Part shown: piece after piece, positions 33,406-40,879 of the stretch
Layout of the letters: each line of letters starts with the position of its first letter
Position numbering within the stretch: the stretch's first letter is position 1
DNA from: an uncultured Muribaculaceae bacterium
Lineage (GTDB): Bacteria > Bacteroidota > Bacteroidia > Bacteroidales > Muribaculaceae
NCBI GenBank assembly: GCA_934661195.1
Contig: CAKUJD010000002.1
Location: forward strand, 186,001 to 250,000
Reading direction: 5' to 3'
Length of the DNA stretch: 64,000 nt
The notes under the pieces: generated by a model
The model's database searches: none
What the model was told of the DNA's origin: nothing
The model's input: the letters and a program-made list of their open reading frames with translations, nothing else
Made by a program: the position numbers and the translations under genes

Positions 33406-34962
33406 ATGATACATAAATCTCTAAACCTGTCAACCTTGAGATCGTCATTGCTGCTCCTCCTTGCCTCATGTGGCCTTGTGGGAAGTTTGAACAGTTGTTC
33501 CGGGACCGGAAAAACCGATCTTGGACCGAGCCTTGAAAACGTTCAGGCGTATTATGAAAAAGACTCGCAGCGCATGCCCGACACTGGCAAGTGGGCAGCA
33601 TATTTCGACTTTTCCGGAGTGTATATAGCTTATGACGACCCTGCTACAGCGCAGACATTCAATGGCATCACCCAAAAAGTAACTGGGTCGCTCGACCGCT
33701 ACGACCTTTATTCTTTGGCCAATGAGAAGATCGAGAAACTCAATGGTGATGACCTGCACTCTGCCGCAAATATTTTTGCACAACTGCACAGCCCTGAAGC
33801 GCAGGGACAGCTTTATGCTCCTGTAGAAAAGACTTTGGAAAAGATAGTTAATGAAAACCGCAGCGCCCTTCTGGTGACTGACTTTGAGGAGTACACCCCC
33901 GGGCATCAGATTTATCAGCAGGCTTACGCCACAAAATATTTTGAGGAATGGCTGAAGCGCGGCAAGGAGATCACATTCTTTGTCACCGACTATCAGGAAG
34001 GCTCGCTTAGCAAGCACCTATACTACACTGTGTTTGACGACGAAAACCATAAGCTGCTGAAGGAAGTGGAAGACGGCTTGCAGGGCAAACCGCAGAACTA
34101 CAAGCGCTTCACGCTGTCGATGCACAACTACACCATAACCCCCAAGGCTGGCGTAACAAATGGCGCATATGCCGGCCCCTGCGTGGGTGGCACCTATCAC
34201 GATCAATCGGGCGAAGATGTGGTGACGGAGTCGGTTGAAGACGGCAAAGACGACGGCTTCAATTTCCTGCCTGGCTCGCGTGCCGAACTTTACACATTTG
34301 GCGAGACCGATTGGGCGGCTATCGTGGCCAACGCCAAGGATCAGCAAGACGGAGAGATTCCCGCAAAGTACCGTTTCCAGCACTTGTTCCAAAACCTGTT
34401 TGCCGATTTCTCCAACACCGACTCATATCAAATCAAAGGCTTGGCTGTGAGAATGACCGACATTGGCGAAGACTTCAACCTTTATATGGATTGGCTCACT
34501 GCAATGAAGCATAAGCCCACAATCGAGGTGGTTGAAGGTGAAAAAGATGTGGAGATACCATCGGAAAGCTCCGACTTTTATGATGAAAACGGCAATATGC
34601 TTCCGCAGTACGACTACGCCAAGTGCGGAGGGAAAAACATCTTTGACATCCAAGGCGTGCTTGTGTTCGACCAGCAGTTGTTTAGCAACACGTTCAGCGC
34701 AACGAAGGGCCGGAATGCCGAGCTGGCAGTAAACCTTGATCCCGGCTTCGGCGGCACCATAGCAGGCAATAAGGAGCCTTCGGGCCTGTACCGCATCGAC
34801 ATTGTTGTGGCCGACGCCGTGCCCAACTTGGGCAGCCAAATCGACGAACTCTTTTCGTGGACGGGCAACAACTGCCTGAGCTCAGCCATAAGAAATGTGT
34901 TGCAGCACTGCAACCCGCAAGGCAGCTGTGTGTATAGCTACTTTGTGAGGATGAGCGATTAA
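33406..34962 (+). CDS. Lipoprotein with vWA-like domain, first gene of the novel operon
   Basis: A 518-residue protein with an N-terminal lipoprotein-type signal peptide (LRSSLLLLLASCGLVGSLNSC); the lipid-bearing Cys is probably 31, with Cys22 an alternative. The mature part begins with an alpha/beta stretch resembling a von Willebrand A fold: YFDFSGVYIAY (66-76, metal-site-like D68 and S70, second Ser lacking), SALLVTDFEEY (153-163) and EITFFVTDY. The C-terminal ~300 residues match nothing recognised. It should sit on the periplasmic side of the membrane. It is followed by four co-directional genes with short gaps or overlap. Family assignment is tentative; membrane location is better supported. 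Confidence 0.7.
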   Translation: MIHKSLNLSTLRSSLLLLLASCGLVGSLNSCSGTGKTDLGPSLENVQAYYEKDSQRMPDTGKWAAYFDFSGVYIAYDDPATAQTFNGITQKVTGSLDRYDLYSLANEKIEKLNGDDLHSAANIFAQLHSPEAQGQLYAPVEKTLEKIVNENRSALLVTDFEEYTPGHQIYQQAYATKYFEEWLKRGKEITFFVTDYQEGSLSKHLYYTVFDDENHKLLKEVEDGLQGKPQNYKRFTLSMHNYTITPKAGVTNGAYAGPCVGGTYHDQSGEDVVTESVEDGKDDGFNFLPGSRAELYTFGETDWAAIVANAKDQQDGEIPAKYRFQHLFQNLFADFSNTDSYQIKGLAVRMTDIGEDFNLYMDWLTAMKHKPTIEVVEGEKDVEIPSESSDFYDENGNMLPQYDYAKCGGKNIFDIQGVLVFDQQLFSNTFSATKGRNAELAVNLDPGFGGTIAGNKEPSGLYRIDIVVADAVPNLGSQIDELFSWTGNNCLSSAIRNVLQHCNPQGSCVYSYFVRMSD

Positions 34963-35002
34963 AATACGATTATACATATAACCTAATAAATGAAATAAAA
35001 AT

Positions 35003-35344
35003 ATGACAGCAATTATTTTTCCAGTCTACATCTGTGCCATTATTGCAGCTGTAGTGGCTTTGATTATAGCCGCATTATTATCTAAAAGCGTGGAATTCAG
35101 ACCCGATTTGAGCGATGTGAAAAAGCGCAAGGGCATCTTTTGGGTCTTAAGCATAGCGGCCCCGGTGCTTTCGGCCGTACTGTCGTTTCTAATTGTGTAC
35201 ATAAGTCTTAAGACCGGCTCCAAAAGGAGCGCATTCATGCTGCACATGTTCATCGGCCTTTTCGTGTCATGGATTGTGTATGTGATTGTTGGCGTGGTGG
35301 TCTCTAAGGCAAACAAGCAAGGTAAATTAGGGTCTTGGTTCTAA
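35003..35344 (+). CDS. Small membrane protein of the novel operon, unknown
   Basis: A 113-residue protein with three predicted membrane helices (about 4-26, 47-69 and 80-102) and a short basic loop (LSDVKKRKG). No family is recognised. It sits between the vWA-like lipoprotein (40-base gap) and the tubulin-like GTPase (15-base gap), so a role as the membrane link between the extracytoplasmic and cytoplasmic parts of the system is inferred from position only. Confidence 0.75.
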   Translation: MTAIIFPVYICAIIAAVVALIIAALLSKSVEFRPDLSDVKKRKGIFWVLSIAAPVLSAVLSFLIVYISLKTGSKRSAFMLHMFIGLFVSWIVYVIVGVVVSKANKQGKLGSWF

Positions 35345-35359
35345 AAAACACATTGATAT

Positions 35360-37027
35360 ATGGATAAGTTATTTGTTATCGCCATTGGCGGCACTGGCAT
35401 GAGGTGCCTTGAGGCCTTCGTGCATCTTTGCGCCATTGGCATGTTTGGCAACCAAGAGATTGATATACTTACGCTCGACACCGACCAAGCCAACGGCAAC
35501 AAAGGTGGCGTGGAGCGACTGATAGAATTATATAATAAGGTGAAGACCGACAACCCCGACTCTCCGGGTGGCAGCCCCAACTCTAACACGTTCTTCTCGG
35601 CAAAGCTAAATTTGTATCGCTTCTACACCGACTATTCGAAGGCCAACCGCAGCACTTACTCCAAATTGAGTGCCATGCAGGGACTTGCTGCCGAAACGGC
35701 TGAAGCCGACCGCGACTTGGCTGATTTGTTTTTGGATCACGACACTGTGCAGGCTTTTAACCTCGACCACGGATATCGTGCGCAAACCCACCTTGGCTCG
35801 ATGCTGATGTATCATGGCATTGTAGAGGCTGCATGCCACTATGCGGCCGACAAGGCTAAGGCAACGGAACCCGAACTGCAGTTGGCCGATTTCCTCACTG
35901 AATTGCAGGCCAGCGGCACGGGCGCACGCGTGTTTGTGTTCGGCTCTGTGTTTGGCGGCACGGGCGCTTCGTCGATACCAGTGGTGCCAGAGGCTCTGAA
36001 AGAAGCCGTGAACATCATTTCACAAAACACAATCGACTTCAACAAGGTTAAGTTTGGAGCCACACTGCTCACCGAGTATTTCAGCTTCCCGTCTCCTTCT
36101 GAAGCGCAGCGTAAGCAGCAGAAACTGATTGCTTCTTCCGACTATTTTGCCATCAATTCGCAGGCTGCGTTACAGTTCTATCAGAACGACAAGACCGTGA
36201 AGGAGCGCTATAAGCGCTTCTACCACATCGGTTGGCCTGCAAAAGACATGAACGTGTCGGATGGTAATAGCGGTGATACCATAACCGGAGGAGCACAGCA
36301 GAAAAACGCATGTCACGTGGTGGAACTGATGAGCGCCTGTGCAGCCTACGACTTTTTTATGCTTGACGACAACGACCTGCAGAACGCATCGGTCCAGTAT
36401 CTCTACCGGTCGGTGAACTTGGATGATGCCAAAAACATGACATTCAAAGGTACCGACTTTGTCGGCCAAACCAAGGCTGCAGAGTTTATGCAGAAGATGG
36501 GCTCTTTTCTGACCTTGGCGCATATAATCCTTTCCAAACACGGTGGCGCGCTGCAGCAGGACGATGTGAGCAAAACCACAAAGGGTACTCGAGGATTTAT
36601 TGAGCGACTTAAGGTGCAAGATATTCACCACTATGATGAAATGAGCAAGAACCAGTGCGACGAGATTGACGACTATATGAAGGAATTTGCTTATAACGTA
36701 GTCAACGGGTCGATTGTGCGCGGGTGGATCTACCAGATTCACAATTCCGTGCGTGAGGCAGGCGTTAGCCAATTCTTGTTCCCTCCCACGGTGTTTGAGG
36801 AAAACATTAAGGCGCTTGCGACTATGGATCCGTGCAAGGAAATTCAGGAGAAAAAGGAAGGTGGCATCTTTAGCAGGGACAAACGTGCCGACTATGACGA
36901 CTTCATCAAAAATTTGCCTAAGTGCCAGCCCTCCGATGCCCAGAATGTCAGCACAATGAAGGAGCGTTTCTTGGCGCACATGTACAACGCCATTAACATC
37001 ACTATTCCATTCAGTACTAAGTTATAA
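35360..37027 (+). CDS. Tubulin/FtsZ-like GTPase
   Basis: A 555-residue protein of the tubulin-like superfamily. The N-terminus FVIAIGGTGMRCLEAF (5-20) has the glycine-rich first loop, and FGSVFGGTGASSIP (194-207) resembles the tubulin signature GGGTG(S/T)G that binds the phosphates of GTP. LTLDTDQAN (37-45) fits the ribose-contacting strand. It is neither a housekeeping FtsZ (too long, no FtsZ C-terminal tail) nor a clear plasmid TubZ. Such proteins polymerise or form dynamic filaments in known cases; polymerisation here is inferred. It precedes two actin/Hsp70-fold genes. Confidence 0.72.
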   Translation: MDKLFVIAIGGTGMRCLEAFVHLCAIGMFGNQEIDILTLDTDQANGNKGGVERLIELYNKVKTDNPDSPGGSPNSNTFFSAKLNLYRFYTDYSKANRSTYSKLSAMQGLAAETAEADRDLADLFLDHDTVQAFNLDHGYRAQTHLGSMLMYHGIVEAACHYAADKAKATEPELQLADFLTELQASGTGARVFVFGSVFGGTGASSIPVVPEALKEAVNIISQNTIDFNKVKFGATLLTEYFSFPSPSEAQRKQQKLIASSDYFAINSQAALQFYQNDKTVKERYKRFYHIGWPAKDMNVSDGNSGDTITGGAQQKNACHVVELMSACAAYDFFMLDDNDLQNASVQYLYRSVNLDDAKNMTFKGTDFVGQTKAAEFMQKMGSFLTLAHIILSKHGGALQQDDVSKTTKGTRGFIERLKVQDIHHYDEMSKNQCDEIDDYMKEFAYNVVNGSIVRGWIYQIHNSVREAGVSQFLFPPTVFEENIKALATMDPCKEIQEKKEGGIFSRDKRADYDDFIKNLPKCQPSDAQNVSTMKERFLAHMYNAINITIPFSTKL

Positions 37028-37048
37028 CGGTTTAAAAAACAAATTCTT

Positions 37049-40000
37049 ATGCCAAATATTACTGCCTTAGTAATCAATGTTAAGCCCCAGAGCAAGCCTC
37101 AGGGCGCTGCCGGACAATGGCAGGACTTGACCGCGGGCATCCAGTCGTTTACCCGCGACATAATAACTCCAACAATCCAAGAAGGCGTTGATGTCAGTGC
37201 CATCGTTTCTGGTGTGCCATCTGCATTTGCCCGAGCCGACCTGTTTGATCATGCCCTTAATGAGATTCAAACCATCCGCAAAAACGCCTCCGACGGTCTT
37301 AACCAATATTACGTGAACCTTGTGGACGAGTGGCGCGGCCTTATAGCCTGCATCGCCCTCAACAATACTGCTATTGAGGTAAAACGCATCGACCTTGCCT
37401 ACAGTGACGGGAAGGACATAAGGACCACGGCAAACATCTATGAGCCAAAGGGTGCCTTCGGCAATATGCTGATGAACGACCGCCGCCTTTGGATGGACCA
37501 GGCTGCAGCAAAGAACGACCAGGCCAAGCCATTCCTGTATGTGATAAAATATAACGGGCAGGTGGTAGGCGCCACGTCGCCACGCTCACTGTTCTTCACC
37601 TCTGTGGCCTACAGCATCAACAAAACTGCTGTTTTTGTCGATCCGCAAACGCACCGCTTCACCGACCCGCTGCACAGCACCATCCCCGATGAGCAGCTGC
37701 TTAATCTGTATGCTTATGTCGACAAACTGTTGTCGCGAATCCCGAAACTTGAGGACTATTACAAGCAGGCTGGCCTCACCTATCAGGGCTTAAAGGGTGA
37801 GCTGGTCACTTGGCGCGATGAGATTCTCTCACTCGTTCGCAGCCGCGGTCTTGATAAGAATGATGCCAGCACACTCCCTGTGCAGGGCTTTGGCGCACCA
37901 TTCACATTCCTCAACTACACCGAGGAACTTTATGGCCACGATGGCGTCATTTCAGTGGAACCTGACGGAAGTAAAGAGGATATAAAGTTTAAACCCGAGG
38001 AACTTTTGCTGCCGAACACCTCTAAGTTGGCCAGGATTTGGCTCCCTCGTGAGTATGAGAAAGGAGAAAAAGACATCAATGCGCTGTCCGTCTATTTGTT
38101 GCGTGCCCGCAAGTTGGGTAGTTCTGATTATGCCTTTTTTGCAATTCCACTGAGCCAAAAAGGCTTGCTGGTGTTTGGCAGCAGTGTGAGTTCGCTCCTT
38201 GGCTATGTTCAGATGGGCGTTGGCATAAACTCACATATGAGCGCGGACTTTGATGAGGAAAAGTCTGTTCTTTCTGTGAAACTTATGGTCGCTGATGAAA
38301 ATGGTGCGAAAAAGGCTAAGACTATACCCATCGACTACAATATAAGTGGCATCTTTGCCCGTAACAAAGATGTGGTGGTGTGGCCTAATTTCATCTCCGA
38401 TAAGTGGAACCGATACTTCATGTATTCCGAGATGCCGCACGATGCGCGTCAAAACGACTGCCCGTATTGTGCCGTGCCATTTGCGGGTGATAATAATGGT
38501 AATATCATTGTCGACAACGAAGGCAACATACAATTCCTCGCCAATAAAGGCGTTGCCGCGGAAGGTGCTAAGCTCCTTGTTATGAGCGACAGCCGCACTG
38601 CCGCAAGCAACTACAAGTATGAAATCTACGAGAGCGCTAAGCCGTTTAAGGGCGTGCGATTAACGCACATTTCAGGAAGCGACAGTGGTTATGTCTTGAT
38701 AAACTATAGTAGCAACCAAAATGCAGATGATGGGTTGCCAAAAAATCTCGGTCAAAATTATGATTTGGAGGCAGTTACTGTAGGTGTGGATTTTGGTAGT
38801 ACCAACACCTCGATAGCTTACCACAATGAGAATATGACAAATGCTGAGGGGCTGCAACTCAGCAGCCAACGATTCTCTCTTTTCACCGACTTGTGCAGCA
38901 ATAATGCAAATCAAGTTCCAGCCGAACGCAATGTGCTCTTCTTCCAAAATGAGGAGATATATTCAAATGCAATAAAGAGTATTCTTGCTGTCCACGATGA
39001 CCAGCGTTTGCCCGACAACGACGATATAAACATTTTGTGTGGCAATGCCGTGCAAGGAGGATTCCCATGCTTCAGCCGTCATCTGCCGATTAGCAATGTG
39101 ACTGCCGATGAGATAATGCTCAGTTTTCGTGGCGGGCAAAATGTGGTTAAGCTGATTCATAACATGAAGTGGAGCGACCGTGATATTGATAAAGCCCACA
39201 AACAAGCTTTTTTGTCCTCATTGTTGCTCCACATATATGCAGAGCTGTTTGTTAAGCATTACGTGCCAACTGATTTGAGGTGGTCGTATCCATCTGCGAT
39301 GGGACACAACCTGATACTCCAATATGGTTCGATTTGGAAAGCTCTAACAAATGTTTCCCCTGTAGTTTATGACGTGCCTCTGACGGTTTCTGACGCTCCA
39401 ATGGATAACATTCCTATAGGGAATGCTAATCCATTGAAGGGAATGTCAAACAACAACCAGGGTCCTTTTGATGGAGCCCGATTTGGAAGCAATAATCCTT
39501 TTGGAAAAAGCCTCAATGAAGACCCTTTAGCAGCCAACGGATTGGAGAATGCTGACACCTCTACAGGATTTGGTGGTTCAAATAATCCATTTTCAGGTTC
39601 AGGCCCGTTTGGGGAAAGCACCATGGATTCTGACCTCAAGGTCTTGGCGCCAAATCGTGAACCGTTCAAGTTCGACTTCAAGGCAATTGATACAACAAAA
39701 GCAATGACTGAGGCTTGCGCTGTGGCTAATCATATAGCTTACAGCATTAATACTACTAATGAACTTACATTTTGTCTTGACGTGGGTGGCAGCACAACCG
39801 ATATTTCTGTGATATGTAAAGATGGTGATGGCTGTAAAATGCTGAAACAAAACTCAATTCGTTTTGCCGCTCAGCGAATCTCAAATGCCACTAAATATAT
39901 GGCTGCCCAATTTGAAAAAGCTCTGAATGTGGTTTGCCACGGCAACGGGTTAAGGCTTCTGGGCTTCAATGACGGCGATGCTAAGCTTTATTCAGCAACA

Positions 40001-40879
40001 ACTGCTCCATACTATTTTGAGCAGGTTGTGGATCAGTTGGACGACAAGCAACTTAGTGGCTTCTACCAAACGCTATTGAATAAATGCCCTTCATTGTTCT
40101 GCGTTAATATGTATGTTACTGGACTTGTAACTTACTATGTGGGCCAATTGGCAATTAAACTGATCAAAGAGGCCCGTCAAACAGATGAGTTGACAATGTT
40201 TAAAGCAAATTGGCGGCCAAAAATCAAAGTGGTTTTTGCCGGCAAGGGTGCCCGAATATTTGAGTGGCTGAATGTGATTGACGCTAATGGCGCGTTACGA
40301 TACTATACCGAGCTATTCACTATGGGAATGGGTGGCTTTGATGTGCTAAAGGGCAATCTTGCTGACTGGCCAAACATCAACATTCAAACGAAGCCGGCGA
40401 ATGATGTCAAGTTTGAGGTATCAAAGGGCTTGGCAAAGACAACAACAAGCAAGTTGATGGTATCGAATAATACGATTGAGATTGTTGGCGAAAACGGATT
40501 CACCCTCTACAACAGCAGTACGGGAAAGAGTGAGGAGTTGAAATTTGATGACAGCATTGCTCCTGACTACATAGAAAGTATCGGTGTGTGCTTTAAATCG
40601 TCAGATCAGTTTAATCCTAGTCTGTTGTGCTTCTATCAATTTGCCGGAATTTACTATAAGTATATAACGAGCCTTTTCGGCAAAGACATTGTTGACGTAG
40701 ATGCAATGATGAATGGTATCAATTCGATGTCAAACATTAACACATATATCCAAAATCTGCCAGAGGTACAAAAGGCACGTCGTCAAGATAAGTTTGATTA
40801 CGTGGCTCCGATTATCATTCTCGAGGGCATGAAGTTTTATGACGAATACCTGATGAAGATGTTTAAGTTAGACAAGTGA
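37049..40879 (+). CDS. Large actin/Hsp70-fold ATPase (SrfB-like), N-terminal extension
   Basis: A 1276-residue cytoplasmic protein. About 570 N-terminal residues match no known domain (one CPYC pair is present). The rest carries the ASKHA ATPase motifs in order: phosphate-1 GVDFGSTNTS (579-588), phosphate-2 LDVGGSTTDIS (910-920) and adenosine motif VVFAGKGAR (1061-1069). The lobe is interrupted at about 790-855 by a Gly/Asn-rich insert with repeated NPF/GPF motifs. The layout recalls the SrfB family more than DnaK or MreB, but this is tentative. It starts 21 bases after the tubulin-like gene and overlaps the next gene by four bases. Base composition is clearly lower in GC than core genes. Confidence 0.68.
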   Translation: MPNITALVINVKPQSKPQGAAGQWQDLTAGIQSFTRDIITPTIQEGVDVSAIVSGVPSAFARADLFDHALNEIQTIRKNASDGLNQYYVNLVDEWRGLIACIALNNTAIEVKRIDLAYSDGKDIRTTANIYEPKGAFGNMLMNDRRLWMDQAAAKNDQAKPFLYVIKYNGQVVGATSPRSLFFTSVAYSINKTAVFVDPQTHRFTDPLHSTIPDEQLLNLYAYVDKLLSRIPKLEDYYKQAGLTYQGLKGELVTWRDEILSLVRSRGLDKNDASTLPVQGFGAPFTFLNYTEELYGHDGVISVEPDGSKEDIKFKPEELLLPNTSKLARIWLPREYEKGEKDINALSVYLLRARKLGSSDYAFFAIPLSQKGLLVFGSSVSSLLGYVQMGVGINSHMSADFDEEKSVLSVKLMVADENGAKKAKTIPIDYNISGIFARNKDVVVWPNFISDKWNRYFMYSEMPHDARQNDCPYCAVPFAGDNNGNIIVDNEGNIQFLANKGVAAEGAKLLVMSDSRTAASNYKYEIYESAKPFKGVRLTHISGSDSGYVLINYSSNQNADDGLPKNLGQNYDLEAVTVGVDFGSTNTSIAYHNENMTNAEGLQLSSQRFSLFTDLCSNNANQVPAERNVLFFQNEEIYSNAIKSILAVHDDQRLPDNDDINILCGNAVQGGFPCFSRHLPISNVTADEIMLSFRGGQNVVKLIHNMKWSDRDIDKAHKQAFLSSLLLHIYAELFVKHYVPTDLRWSYPSAMGHNLILQYGSIWKALTNVSPVVYDVPLTVSDAPMDNIPIGNANPLKGMSNNNQGPFDGARFGSNNPFGKSLNEDPLAANGLENADTSTGFGGSNNPFSGSGPFGESTMDSDLKVLAPNREPFKFDFKAIDTTKAMTEACAVANHIAYSINTTNELTFCLDVGGSTTDISVICKDGDGCKMLKQNSIRFAAQRISNATKYMAAQFEKALNVVCHGNGLRLLGFNDGDAKLYSATTAPYYFEQVVDQLDDKQLSGFYQTLLNKCPSLFCVNMYVTGLVTYYVGQLAIKLIKEARQTDELTMFKANWRPKIKVVFAGKGARIFEWLNVIDANGALRYYTELFTMGMGGFDVLKGNLADWPNINIQTKPANDVKFEVSKGLAKTTTSKLMVSNNTIEIVGENGFTLYNSSTGKSEELKFDDSIAPDYIESIGVCFKSSDQFNPSLLCFYQFAGIYYKYITSLFGKDIVDVDAMMNGINSMSNINTYIQNLPEVQKARRQDKFDYVAPIIILEGMKFYDEYLMKMFKLDK

